In this document: positions 8,700-19,300 of the stretch, piece by piece
Numbering within the stretch: the stretch's first letter is position 1
Layout of the letters: each line of letters opens with the position of its first letter
Assembly: GCA_028382965.1 (NCBI GenBank)
Contig: JAOEUK010000013.1
Span: 1 to 44,574, forward strand
DNA: 44,574 nt
Direction of reading: 5' to 3'
Source: Candidatus Puniceispirillum sp.
GTDB taxonomy: Bacteria > Pseudomonadota > Alphaproteobacteria > Puniceispirillales > Puniceispirillaceae
Notes under the pieces: generated by a model
Database searches by the model: none
Told to the model about the DNA's origin: nothing
Seen by the model: only the letters and a program-made list of their open reading frames with translations
Translations under genes and position numbers: made by a program

Positions 8700-10364
8700 T
8701 TGGTAACAAATAGTGAGGAGCAGAGTTATAGAGATTTTGTGATGGTGGTATTTTTTAGCTGGATTTGTGAAAAAGTGAGCTGGCTGATGACGTGCTGTCG
8801 CATGAGCCGCTTAACTGCGCGCATTATGGCAATCATGCTTTTTCCAATTGCCATTTTTTTAGTAGGTTTGCTCTCCATTGATCAATACCGTACGACACTA
8901 ATTCAATCTGAATTTGTTGCTCTTGAACGTCAGGGATTTACCTTAGCACGGTCACTGGCGCTTGCTGAGGCTGAACGAGACAGGAGAGTGGTGCGCCGCC
9001 TTCTTTCACCAGAGACTATGACGCATCTTTTGCCGCTTGTTGGGCTTGGCAGTTCCTTGCGTGCGCGAGTATTTCAACCGAATGGATTGCTTCTCGCTGA
9101 TACTGCGCGGAATGGTAGTCTTCAGCCTAATGTTGAAATTCGGCGACGAGAAGGAAAAACCTGGCGACGGCAAACCCGCAACTATCTTAATAGTATGGTG
9201 GCTGCTGCGTCTGGCTGGTTTAGCCCGTTTGATGAATTGCCAGAATATATAGAACTCCGTCGGCAGCGTGCCACGCATTATCCAGAAGTGATTGCTGCCC
9301 TTTCAGGAGAGGCACGCCGGGCATTACGCGTTGATAGACTCGGCAATTTGTTATTATCAGTGGCAGTACCGGTGCAGGATTTACGCCTCGTGAGAGGAGC
9401 GCTAATGGTTTCCATTGGAGGTGGCAAAATTGAGCAAGAACTGGCAAATGTGAATATTGTTTTCTTACAGCTATCTTTAGGAGTCTTGGTGGTTACACTT
9501 GGCCTAAGTCTTTACCTTGCAAGATCAATCACAACGCCAATCTCTCGACTTGCTGCTGCTGCAGATAAATTACGGCAGAGCGCAGATATGTCCAGGCGTT
9601 TGCAGCGTTTGCCGCATCGCAACGACGAAATAGGCCAACTATCAGACTCGCTTATAGATTTGACTGACGAATTGCAAAAACGCATTCAAGCTACTGCAGC
9701 CTTTGCCGCGGATGTGGCTCATGAAATCAAGAATCCGCTATCGTCATTGCGCAGCGCAACTGAGACTTTTAGTCGAGCCAAAACAGCAGCCCAAAAAAAA
9801 CAATTACTGACGGTGATTTTACAGGATGTGCAACGCCTTGACCGTTTGATTACGGATATTTCAAAGGCTAGCCGAATTGATAATGAAATTATTAGTCAAG
9901 AATTAGTGTCGGTTGATTTTGTGATTTTGGTTGATAGCTTTGTTGAGATGCGGGCTCAAACTTACAGTCAAAATAATTTGCATTTTGAGCGATTGAAAAC
10001 ACCTTTAATGGTGAAGATGAATGAGAGCCGTATTGTTCAGGTAATTGATAATATCCTCAGCAATTCTATTTCTTTTAGCCCAAAGCACGGTAGCGTAAAA
10101 TTTGTATTGCGTCCTGATACTCAGGATCGCACTATAGCTCTAGATATTATGGATGACGGTCCAGGTATCCCTGAGACAAAATTGGAAACTGTGTTTGACA
10201 GGTTTTATACAGAGCGGCCAATTAATGAAAAATTTGGTGAGCATTCTGGCCTTGGGCTATCTATAGCCAGACAAATTGTGGATGCACACAGGGGCTGTTT
10301 GTCGGCACACAACCGGCAGGAAGGTGGAGCATGTCTCCGTTTGGTTTTGCCTATGGAAGGCTAG
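8700..10364 (+). CDS. chvG: Sensor histidine kinase, ChvG type
   Basis: Inner-membrane kinase partner of the upstream regulator. A first membrane segment (IMAIMLFPIAIFLVGLL, about residues 42-58) is followed by a periplasmic sensor region (about 60-245). Then come a second membrane segment (LSLGVLVVTLGLSLYLA), a HAMP domain, a HisKA dimerisation helix with His341 in DVAHEIKNPLSS, and an ATPase domain with N box (IDNILSNSISFS), DDGPGIP and GLGLSIARQIV. The start is uncertain: the frame opens at TTG 8700, but ATG 8742, 8787 or 8802 would give a more usual short cytoplasmic N-terminus. In many alphaproteobacteria hprK follows directly; here the next gene is rapZ. Confidence 0.88.
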   Translation: MVTNSEEQSYRDFVMVVFFSWICEKVSWLMTCCRMSRLTARIMAIMLFPIAIFLVGLLSIDQYRTTLIQSEFVALERQGFTLARSLALAEAERDRRVVRRLLSPETMTHLLPLVGLGSSLRARVFQPNGLLLADTARNGSLQPNVEIRRREGKTWRRQTRNYLNSMVAAASGWFSPFDELPEYIELRRQRATHYPEVIAALSGEARRALRVDRLGNLLLSVAVPVQDLRLVRGALMVSIGGGKIEQELANVNIVFLQLSLGVLVVTLGLSLYLARSITTPISRLAAAADKLRQSADMSRRLQRLPHRNDEIGQLSDSLIDLTDELQKRIQATAAFAADVAHEIKNPLSSLRSATETFSRAKTAAQKKQLLTVILQDVQRLDRLITDISKASRIDNEIISQELVSVDFVILVDSFVEMRAQTYSQNNLHFERLKTPLMVKMNESRIVQVIDNILSNSISFSPKHGSVKFVLRPDTQDRTIALDIMDDGPGIPETKLETVFDRFYTERPINEKFGEHSGLGLSIARQIVDAHRGCLSAHNRQEGGACLRLVLPMEG

Positions 10365-10400
10365 CGCTGTTTTTAAAATCAATAGGTTTACAGTAAAGTA

Positions 10401-11282
10401 ATGTCAAAAGTCGTCCTAACTATTAAAGTTGTACTCGTTACTGGTGTTTCAGGCGCTGGTCATTCGACAGCTTTAAAAATATTAGAAGATTATGGCTTTA
10501 CAGCTGTAGATAATTTGCCACTTGCTCTTGTCGACCCATTGATTGCGCTTGAAGTTGAGGCAGGAGGGCGCTCTATTGCAATTGGGCTTGACGCGCGGAC
10601 TAGCGGTTTTGGAGCGGAGGCGGTCACACGTCTTGTTCAAAACCTTGCAAATCGTCTTGGTAATGACTTTAAGATGGTTTTTATCAGCGCCGGTCACCTC
10701 GATTTAATGCGCAGGTATAATGCAACCCGGCGACAGCATCCACTTGGGCAGGGCTGTGATTTAGATTTAGCAATTCGTTCAGATATGGCGCGGATGGATG
10801 ATGTTGAAGCTTTAGCTGATATAGTCATTGACAGCAGTGGCCTTTCCCCAGCTGATTTACGTCATTCTATTCTCAATTCTTTGCAGCTTGGTGTTGCTGT
10901 GCCAATGCGGGTAAATGTTCTGTCTTTTTCCTACCGGCACGGTTTGCCTGAAACTGCGGATCAGATTTTTGATATGAGATTTGCTAAGAATCCATATTGG
11001 AATGATGATTTGCGAGGTTTAACCGGATTGGATAAAGACGTGGTTTCTTTTTTCGCACAGGATGAGTTGGCAAACAGGTTTTTGTTTCAATTGCAGCAAA
11101 TGCTGAGACTAATGCTCGGTCGGATTAAAGAAGAAGGGCGACCAAACTTTACACTGGCGTTTGGGTGCACCGGTGGTAAGCATCGGTCTGTTTGGGCTGC
11201 TGCAAAAATAACAAAATGGATTCAAGGCCAAGGATTCCCAGTTCAACTTGATCATCGCGAGTTAAAAGAAGTGGTTGTTTGA
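10401..11282 (+). CDS. rapZ: RapZ-family nucleotide-binding / RNase adapter protein
   Basis: A 293-residue P-loop protein of the YvcJ/RapZ family. In Escherichia coli RapZ controls the glmZ small RNA; in alphaproteobacteria the role is less clear. N-terminal landmarks are VLVTGVSGAGHSTALK and VDNLPLALV. The C-terminal domain has FGCTGGKHRSVWAA and LDHRELKE, which are diagnostic. The P-loop is unusual: His21 stands where Lys or Arg is normal (GAGKS or GAGRS). It lies 36 bp after chvG and 127 bp before ahcY. No hprK, EIIA or HPr gene is present alongside it. Confidence 0.9.
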   Translation: MSKVVLTIKVVLVTGVSGAGHSTALKILEDYGFTAVDNLPLALVDPLIALEVEAGGRSIAIGLDARTSGFGAEAVTRLVQNLANRLGNDFKMVFISAGHLDLMRRYNATRRQHPLGQGCDLDLAIRSDMARMDDVEALADIVIDSSGLSPADLRHSILNSLQLGVAVPMRVNVLSFSYRHGLPETADQIFDMRFAKNPYWNDDLRGLTGLDKDVVSFFAQDELANRFLFQLQQMLRLMLGRIKEEGRPNFTLAFGCTGGKHRSVWAAAKITKWIQGQGFPVQLDHRELKEVVV

Positions 11283-11409
11283 TCCGCTGCGATCTGGTTT
11301 GTTCAAAAGTAGAGTGCTTGAGTGAAACATCAACATATTGCTTTCAAAGCTAAACTTAATTTGTTATGAGTGCTCGACAAATCTTCTCAGTAATAGATAG
11401 GGATTAATA

Positions 11410-12804
11410 ATGGCTCAAGATTATGTGATTGCTGATATCAAGCTTTCTGAATGGGGTCGTAAGGAGCTATCGATCGCTGAAACAGAAATGCCAGGCCTGA
11501 TGGCACTTCGTGACGAATTTGGTATTACGAAGCCTTTAGCTGGTGCTCGTATTGCCGGGTGCCTTCACATGACTGTCCAGACAGCCGTTTTGATTGAGAC
11601 GCTTGTTGTTCTTGGTGCAGATATACGCTGGTCAAGCTGCAACATATTTTCAACACAAGACCACGCCGCATCGGCTATCGCAAAATCTGGTGTCCCTGTA
11701 TTCGCTATCAAGGGTGAAACTTTGGCAGAATATTGGGAATATGTTGATCGTATTTTTGATTGGCCGAATGAACAAACTGCCAATCTCATACTTGATGATG
11801 GTGGTGATGCCACGATGTACATTCTGCTCGGTGCGCGTGCTGAGACTGGTGAAGATGTGTTGGCCAATCCAGAATCTGAAGAAGAGGAGTTTTTGAAAGC
11901 ACAGTTGAAAATTCGACTGGCCTCAAGCCCTGGGTGGTTTTCTCGCCAACGTGAAGCGCTGAAAGGTGTGTCAGAAGAAACTACTACTGGTGTTCTGAGG
12001 CTCTATCAACTTGCTGAAATAGGTGGCCTCCCATTTCCGGCCATCAATGTAAATGACTCAGTTACAAAGTCAAAGTTTGACAACTTGTATGGGTGTCGAG
12101 AATCACTTACCGATGGTATACGTCGGGCCACTGATGTGATGCTGGCAGGTAAGGTAGCTGTGGTTGCAGGCTATGGTGATGTTGGCAAAGGATCGGCAGC
12201 CTCTTTGCGGCAGGGTGGTGCTCGGGTAATGGTGACCGAAGTTGATCCTATTTGTGCATTGCAGGCTGCGATGGAAGGTTATGAAGTTGTTACAATGGAA
12301 CAGGCTGCGGCAAAGGCTGATATTTTCGTAACAGCAACTGGCAATCGACATGTGATTACAATTGATCACATGCGTGAGATGAAGGACCGCGCGATAGTTT
12401 GTAATATTGGCCATTTTGACAACGAAATAGACGTTGCCGCCCTCAATAACTATACTTGGTCTGAGGTCAAGCCCCAAGTTGATGAAATTGAGTTTCCTGA
12501 TGGCAAGCGTATAATTCTTTTGGCAAAAGGGCGCCTGGTTAACCTTGGATGCGCTACCGGTCACCCTTCTTTTGTTATGTCTGCATCATTCACTAATCAA
12601 GTTTTAGCGCAAATTGAACTTTGGTCGCGTGGTGATGCGTATGAAAACAAAGTTTATACTCTACCTCGTCATTTAGATGAAAAGGTTGCTGCCTTGCATC
12701 TTGCTAAAGTTGGTGCAAGCTTGAGCACACTGCGTCCTGACCAAGCGGATTACATTGGCGTTGAGCCGCAAGGCCCATTTAAAAGTGAAAAATATCGTTA
12801 TTAG
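11410..12804 (+). CDS. ahcY: Adenosylhomocysteinase
   Basis: S-adenosyl-L-homocysteine hydrolase of 464 residues. It cleaves SAH to adenosine and homocysteine, removing the product inhibitor of methyltransferases. Visible landmarks include the substrate region [28 protein letters not shown], and the NAD-binding loop GYGDVGKG preceded by [18 protein letters not shown]-terminal KYRY is the usual ending that completes the NAD site of the neighbouring subunit. The length, which includes the insertion common in proteobacterial enzymes, is normal. A TAGGGA ribosome site precedes ATG 11410. Confidence 0.97.
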   Translation: MAQDYVIADIKLSEWGRKELSIAETEMPGLMALRDEFGITKPLAGARIAGCLHMTVQTAVLIETLVVLGADIRWSSCNIFSTQDHAASAIAKSGVPVFAIKGETLAEYWEYVDRIFDWPNEQTANLILDDGGDATMYILLGARAETGEDVLANPESEEEEFLKAQLKIRLASSPGWFSRQREALKGVSEETTTGVLRLYQLAEIGGLPFPAINVNDSVTKSKFDNLYGCRESLTDGIRRATDVMLAGKVAVVAGYGDVGKGSAASLRQGGARVMVTEVDPICALQAAMEGYEVVTMEQAAAKADIFVTATGNRHVITIDHMREMKDRAIVCNIGHFDNEIDVAALNNYTWSEVKPQVDEIEFPDGKRIILLAKGRLVNLGCATGHPSFVMSASFTNQVLAQIELWSRGDAYENKVYTLPRHLDEKVAALHLAKVGASLSTLRPDQADYIGVEPQGPFKSEKYRY

Positions 12805-12809
12805 TTTTG

Positions 12810-13292
12810 ATGTCAATTTTGCGGCTAGAATTACCGGATTTGAATGCTACGCAACGCCTTGGAGCTTTGCTGGCCTTAGACTTATCAGCGAGTGATGTGA
12901 TTGCCCTCAGTGGAGCTCTTGGGGCAGGAAAATCTGCTTTGGCACGCGCCATCATTCAGGCAGCAAATCCAGGTGAAATGGATGTGCCTAGCCCAACTTT
13001 TACGCTGGTTCAAACATATGAGTTACAAGACGGTACGCCACTTTGGCATCTAGATTTATATAGAATTGAAAGTCCAGCTGAGGCAATGGAACTTGGCCTT
13101 GAGGATGCGTTCATTGATGCTGCTTGCTTAATCGAGTGGCCGGAGAGACTAGAAAAACTGCTGCCAAAAGACAGTCTCTCAATCTATTTGCATTTGTCAC
13201 ATGAAAATGATCCAGATGATGTTAGATATGTTGATATAATAGCTCCCCCTCATTGGATCGCACGGGTGCAGGCAGTAATTGCTAAGTTTTAA
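12810..13292 (+). CDS. tsaE: tRNA threonylcarbamoyladenosine biosynthesis ATPase TsaE
   Basis: A 160-residue ATPase of the t6A tRNA modification complex (TsaBDE). It has Walker A GALGAGKS, switch region PSPTFTLVQTYE, HLDLYRIESPAEAMELGLED, and the family motif CLIEWPERL. A TTG sits immediately before ATG 12810; the ATG is preferred. It starts 5 bp after the ahcY stop, so it is probably co-transcribed. In many alphaproteobacteria amgK and murU follow; here addB is next. Confidence 0.93.
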   Translation: MSILRLELPDLNATQRLGALLALDLSASDVIALSGALGAGKSALARAIIQAANPGEMDVPSPTFTLVQTYELQDGTPLWHLDLYRIESPAEAMELGLEDAFIDAACLIEWPERLEKLLPKDSLSIYLHLSHENDPDDVRYVDIIAPPHWIARVQAVIAKF

Positions 13293-13391
13293 CTAACAAT
13301 GTAAGCATGTTCTTTTTGGACTTATTGTTTGATTTTTTTATCAGTGTAAACGGTGCTCGCCTTTAACCTCAGTTGCTTTTATAGTTGTCTG

Positions 13392-16385
13392 ATGAAAAGT
13401 CTTTCAGTTTACAGCATTGACGCGGGATTGCCATTTGCTCGTGATCTTGCCACCGGTGTGATAAAGCTGGCAACCAGCCCCGAACGCTTGGCCCGAGGTC
13501 TCATTCTGCTGCCATCACGACGTGCGGCACGCGCTCTTCAGGCGGCATTTCTTGATACAGCTAATGGCAGACCAATGCTATTGCCGCGTATGCTGCCTAT
13601 TGGAGATTTTGACGATGATGGTGATGGCCAGTTAGGTCTGTTGTTAGGTGATGATGATGCCGATTATCTGCCACCATCAATTTCCAAAATCAGGCGGCAA
13701 ATCTGCCTTGCAAAATTGCTTCGTCATTTCCCACTTGGGGGATATTACCCATCGCAGCCACAATCAATGTTACTTGCTGAATCTCTGGGCCAATTGCTTG
13801 ATCAGCTTTATAATGCCGATGCCACTGCAGAACAGCTTCGTAAATTGTTGCCCGACCAGTTTTCGCGACATTGGCAAGATATTATAGCCCTTCTTGGTAT
13901 TCTGATTGATCGGTGGCCAGGCATATTAGCCGATGAAGGAGTGTTGGATGCAGTTGACCGGCGCAACCGGCTCCTCCGCCGCCGGGCGGCATTATGGCAG
14001 GAGATACCACCAGATCAGTTGATTGTGCTCGCCGGATCAACTGGATCAATCGGCGCAACGCGTGAATTGATTGCGGTGATTGCCGCGCTCCCAGACGGTC
14101 ATGTTGTTTTGCCTGGTCTTGACCGGAACGCCGGTGATCAATGGCAGGCAATTTCTGAGGATAGTGGCCATCCACAATATCAATTAGCGCGGCTTTTAGC
14201 CCACCTTAATATAGTGCCCAGCATGGTACGTGACTGGGTTGCAACATCATCTGTTGAACCGCTGGAATTACCCGCTCGCCGCCATCTAATGCGCGAGGTA
14301 TTTCGCCCTGCCATATTGAGTTCGCAGTGGCAAAGGCTTGGTGATTCAGTGCCGATGATTGACCGAACGGCGCTTGGGGGGTTAAAGGTCATTACAGCTC
14401 GTGATCGCCGTGAGGAAGCTAGTTTGATTGCCCTGTCACTTCGCGAGGCACTGGAAACTCCAGATCAGACAGCTGCACTGATAACGCCGGACCGCCAGCT
14501 TGCTGAATTGGTGATTGCCGATTTGAACCGATGGGACATTGAGATTGAAGATTCCGCTGGTAAGCGCTTATCTCTTTGTAGAGCAGGCCGCTTTTTGTTG
14601 CTGCTATGCGATGCTGTGAATACTAATTTTGCACCCTTGCAGCTGCTATCATTATTAAAACATCCCTATTGTTCAGGCGGTATGGGCAAGGTCCAGTTTT
14701 GCCAAGCAGTGGACAGCATTGAAATGACAGTTCTTCGCGGCCCGCGCCCAAGTGCTGGCCTTGGCGGGGTGGCTAAAGCCCTTGTTGACTCGGATTTACA
14801 CAATTTTTTAGAGAATCATATTACTGCAAATCTTGCGCCATTGGTTGAATGTTGGCAGGCATCAAACCCTACTATGGCAAGCCTTGTGGGCGGGCTTGGT
14901 GACGCTGCTGAGCGCCTGTGTGCAACCGTGATGGATGACAATGGCGCAGGTGATCGTGATTCTGGTGCATTAACAATATGGGCCGGTGCAGATGGAAAAA
15001 TGGCAAGTGATTTGCTTCGAAGTCTTGCCGCTGATGGCCGTGACAGTGCCATTGATGCGGGTGATATGCCTCAGATAATGCGCCAATTTTTTGATAGTGG
15101 AACGGTGCATCCGTATGGCAGCTCCCATCCTCGCCTTGCCATTCTTGGTGCTGTTGAAGCCCGGATGCACCCAGCCCAGGTGGTTGGCGTGCACCGGGTT
15201 ATTTTGGGTGGATTTAATGAGGGCAACTGGCCACCGCGTCCTGACGCAGACCCATGGATGAATAGTGCCATGCGGGCGGCAGTAGGGTTGCCGCCAAAAA
15301 ACTGGCGAAGTGGCCTCAGCGCGCATGATGTGTATATGGCGGCGTGTAGTAAAGACATTATTATCACCCGTGCGGAAAAGGAAACTGGCACTCCAACAAC
15401 CAAAAGCAGGTGGCTGCAACGCATGGAAGTGGTAACGAGTGCACTTGGCCTTGATGGTGATATTGATGATGGATATCGGGAAAAATCTTGGCTTGCGAGA
15501 ATCGAGCCAAAGGGAGTTCCCCATCTTGTAAAACGGCCTTCGCCAAAACCGCCATTAGCAAGCCGCCCGCGTCAGTTTTCGGCAACAGAAATTGATATCT
15601 GGATCACGGATCCGTATGCGATTTATGCCAAGAAAATTCTTCGGTTAAAGCCGCTAGATGATATTGACCGCACTGCTGATGCCGCCCTTCGCGGTATTCT
15701 GTTTCATGATGCACTGGCTGATTTCACCAAGGCGAACCTGTTTGGAACACTGGGGCCTGAAGCGTTGGGGCAATTGTTAGCCTTTGGCCGCGACCGGTTT
15801 GCTCGCCATATATCTCACCCTTCGGTAAAATATTTTTGGTGGACAAGATTTGAAGCCATAGCTGCATGGTTTATTGAAAATGAAAACCGGCGGCGCAATG
15901 GACTACAATCAGTTCATGCTGAAATTTGCGGTGAGCTTTATCTGGAAGCTCCTTTAGGGCCAATAAAGCTAACTGCGCGTGCTGATCGGCTGGACCTCCA
16001 TCATAATGGTGACTGGACAATTGTTGATTATAAGACTGGCACTGTGCCTAGTAAAAAAGAAATTATCAAAGGCGTTAGAAACCAATTAGCCGTTGAAGGG
16101 CTGATTGCCTTTGAAGGCGGATTTGATGCTGCGCCAGCGGGTGGTATTAATGCGCTTGAGTATTGGCAACTTAGCGGTAAGAATGTCGCCCCAGGCGAAA
16201 TTAAAACACCGTTTGATCCTGATTTTGATGCTGTACTTATTCGTAGCCGCTTTGAAGAATTGGCCAAGCGGTTTGATCAAGCTGAAACCCCTTATCCAAG
16301 CGAGCCTGATCCGGCCGTTGCCCCTGCCTTTAAGCCTTATGAGCACTTAAGCCGAAGACGAGAATGGTACAATGGAGAGAGCTAA
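13392..16385 (+). CDS. addB: AddB subunit of double-strand-break repair helicase-nuclease
   Basis: A 997-residue protein of the alphaproteobacterial AddB type. With AddA it resects double-strand breaks for RecA loading. The N-terminal helicase-like part begins with GLILLPSRRAARALQAAF and lacks a clear Walker A. The middle contains RVILGGFNEGNWPPRPDADPW, typical of AddB. The C-terminal PDDEXK nuclease is visible as TARADRLDLHHNGDWTIVDYKTG. The open frame extends to GTG 13353, but MKSLSVYSIDAGLPF at ATG 13392 matches family N-termini better. It is followed by addA with essentially no gap. Confidence 0.94.
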   Translation: MKSLSVYSIDAGLPFARDLATGVIKLATSPERLARGLILLPSRRAARALQAAFLDTANGRPMLLPRMLPIGDFDDDGDGQLGLLLGDDDADYLPPSISKIRRQICLAKLLRHFPLGGYYPSQPQSMLLAESLGQLLDQLYNADATAEQLRKLLPDQFSRHWQDIIALLGILIDRWPGILADEGVLDAVDRRNRLLRRRAALWQEIPPDQLIVLAGSTGSIGATRELIAVIAALPDGHVVLPGLDRNAGDQWQAISEDSGHPQYQLARLLAHLNIVPSMVRDWVATSSVEPLELPARRHLMREVFRPAILSSQWQRLGDSVPMIDRTALGGLKVITARDRREEASLIALSLREALETPDQTAALITPDRQLAELVIADLNRWDIEIEDSAGKRLSLCRAGRFLLLLCDAVNTNFAPLQLLSLLKHPYCSGGMGKVQFCQAVDSIEMTVLRGPRPSAGLGGVAKALVDSDLHNFLENHITANLAPLVECWQASNPTMASLVGGLGDAAERLCATVMDDNGAGDRDSGALTIWAGADGKMASDLLRSLAADGRDSAIDAGDMPQIMRQFFDSGTVHPYGSSHPRLAILGAVEARMHPAQVVGVHRVILGGFNEGNWPPRPDADPWMNSAMRAAVGLPPKNWRSGLSAHDVYMAACSKDIIITRAEKETGTPTTKSRWLQRMEVVTSALGLDGDIDDGYREKSWLARIEPKGVPHLVKRPSPKPPLASRPRQFSATEIDIWITDPYAIYAKKILRLKPLDDIDRTADAALRGILFHDALADFTKANLFGTLGPEALGQLLAFGRDRFARHISHPSVKYFWWTRFEAIAAWFIENENRRRNGLQSVHAEICGELYLEAPLGPIKLTARADRLDLHHNGDWTIVDYKTGTVPSKKEIIKGVRNQLAVEGLIAFEGGFDAAPAGGINALEYWQLSGKNVAPGEIKTPFDPDFDAVLIRSRFEELAKRFDQAETPYPSEPDPAVAPAFKPYEHLSRRREWYNGES

Positions 16386-16386
16386 G

Positions 16387-19300
16387 ATGAGTCAGGTGAT
16401 TGCACGTGCCAGTGCTAATCAGGCCAGCGCATCTGATCCAGCAGCTTCGGCATTTGTTTCGGCAAATGCAGGAACAGGCAAAACAAAATTGTTGACTGAT
16501 AGGGTGCTTCGTTTGCTTTTGGCTGGTGCGCCTGCGGATAGCATTTTATGCGTCACCTACACGCGCACCGCAGCTGCTGAAATGCGTAACCGTATTTTCA
16601 AGCAGCTGGCCAAATGGGCAACCATTTCTGCGAGTGATCTTGGCAAAGATCTGGAAAAAATGGGTATCGCCACGCCAAGTCAGGCACTGTGGCGACGGGC
16701 AAGAAGTTTGTTTGCTGAAATCCTTGATAATGATGATGGGCCCCGGGTTGAAACCGTTCATTCCTTCTGCCAATCGATTTTGCGCCGCTTTCCTATCGAG
16801 GCTGGCATTGCCCCGCATGTGCAATTGGTTGAAGATGACGAACAACAGCGGCTAAAGGCGATGGCGCGTGCCAATATTCTAGCCAGTCCCAGCCCTGAAC
16901 TTGGGAGAGCAGTTATGCTGATTGCCGAGGCCAGTAGCGAAGCAAATGTTGAAGAGATATTGAATAATTTTATCACAAAGGACCTAGGATTTGAGGAAAG
17001 TGATTGCCTCGCAAGGGTCGAAGCGCATTTTCGTGACGATCTTGGGGCTGTTGATACGGCCAGCAACCGTGCGGTGATAAGCACCGTCCTGGCGCAAATT
17101 GATGATGAAAAGCTGCGAGCTGTTGCCTCCGTTCTACAAATATCAGATGTGGAAGATCATATCAAACGTGGTGCCAAGATGGATGTGTTTTTGGCCCAAG
17201 GCCAAGCCAATCGGATTAAAAAATGGTCGTTCTTGTCGGATGCGTTGTTCAGCGCTGGCAAGCCGCGGTCACGGTTATCAAATGCCAAGATGCGCAAAGT
17301 ATTGCCGGATATGGACGTTATCCAGAAACAGATCATTACCCTGATAAAGCCGTTATTGCTGGATGAAGCGGTCCATTTATGCAGGGATCGCACTTTGTCC
17401 TTATACCAGTTCGCAATCGAACTTTACCGAGAATATACCCGGCTAAAGGCACAGCGTGGATTTCTAGATTACAATGATCTGATCTTGCGCACCAATAATC
17501 TGCTTGCTGTTAGTGAGGCAGCGCAATGGGTTGCATGGAAATTGGACAATGGGATTCAACATCTTCTGATTGATGAGGCGCAGGATACAAGCCCGGCCCA
17601 ATGGACCCTTTTGCGCCGCCTTACTGAAGAATTTTTTGACGGCGATGGAGCGGCTCTACAGCGATTTGGTAAGCCTGAATCGCCGGAAAGAACAATCTTT
17701 GCCGTGGGCGATTTTAAGCAATCAATTTACTCGTTTCAGGGCGCAGATCCTTTTGTAATGAGCGCGAATCGTGAGGATCTTTCAAAACGTGCTAGTGCAG
17801 CAAAGGCGGATTTTAGGGATGTGCCATTATCAGTTTCTTTTCGGTCTGCAAGCCCAATACTGGATTTGGTAAATGCAGCGATTCCAATGCTTGACGGTAT
17901 TGACGATTTTTCCACTCATGAGGTTGCCCGAAATGGCGCTGGTGGCTTTGTGGAGTTATGGCCAGTGGTTAAGGGTGACAACGATAACATTGTTGAAGTG
18001 ATGGCGGCAAACAGGCTTGCACAAAAGGTCAAAAGCTGGATTGGAAGCCGGCGTTTGCCATCGGGAAAGCTGGTTGGGGCTGGAGATATACTGATCCTTC
18101 TGCGTAAGCGTGGTAAGTTTTTCGAATTGTTGCTATCGGCGTTGCAAACTGAAAATGTTCAGGTTGCTGGCGCCGACCGGATGAAGCTTGCCGAGCAGAT
18201 TGAAATTCAAGATTTGCTTGCACTTGGTGATGTGATGCATCTCGGTGCAGATGATCTGCAACTGGCTGCAGTGCTGAAGTCGCCATTATTTGATATTACT
18301 GAAGATCAGCTTTTCACGCTTGCGCATGATCGTGGTAACGCCAGCCTGCTGACACGACTGATGCGCCACCGTGGGGCCAATAGCGTTATTGGTAAAATGG
18401 CGAATCAGTTGGCGCGCTGGCAAGACCGAGCAGCAGCTGAATCCGTATTTGGGTTTTTCAGCTTTGTTCTTGTTGATGGGGGGCGTGAAAGATTTAGATA
18501 CAGGCTTGGGCGCGCGGTTGACGAATCCCTTGACCATTATCTAAACCTCGCTCAGAATTTTGCTCTTGGGGGCGGGGTCTCCCTGTTGGAGTTTCTTAAC
18601 CTTGTTCGAAACGGCGGTGGTGAGGTCAAGCGTGATATGGACTCGTCTGGCACTGATGAGGTGCGCGTTATGACAATTCATGGTGCCAAAGGGCTAGAAG
18701 CTCCAATTGTGATTTTACCCGATCTTCTTACGCCAAGAAACAATCATAATTCAGTTCTGCCAGCTAGTGATGGTAAGGTGCACTATTGGCTCCCCCCATC
18801 TGGTTTTGTAAGACCAAATTTTATTGAAAAGGCACTTGAAACGGATGCGTTATTACGCATAAGGGAAAGCAACCGGCTGCTATATGTGGCTCTAACTAGG
18901 GCGCGTGATGGTCTGGTGATTGGTGGCTGGGAAAAAGGCCATGGCGTGCGTAAATTTGACGGCAGTGATTATGCTCATCTATGTGATAAAATCAGTGTGA
19001 TGCCAGCCGCTCAAACGTGCGATGATGGTACAATCCTTGTAACGGCAGTGCAAACAATGGTGGCTGTTGATGACAGCAAAGATACCCCAAAACTGCCACC
19101 CAAAAAGCCTGTTCAAGATTTTACTGACTGGTTGTGGCGGAAAACCTCTATTAATCAAAATCTTGGGCGGCCTATTCAGCCATCACAACCCGGCCTTAAC
19201 CATGTACCGCAATCCATTAGCAGTGATTGCAGGGCTGGCAATATGGGTGGGCACCAACTGGCTGGACACTTTCAAAGTTTTGGCCTTGTCTACGGCCGCC

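Noticed and set aside
14970-15585. Long ORFs on the - strand inside addB
   Set aside because: Shadow frames of a well-supported gene with no recognisable domain or ribosome site.
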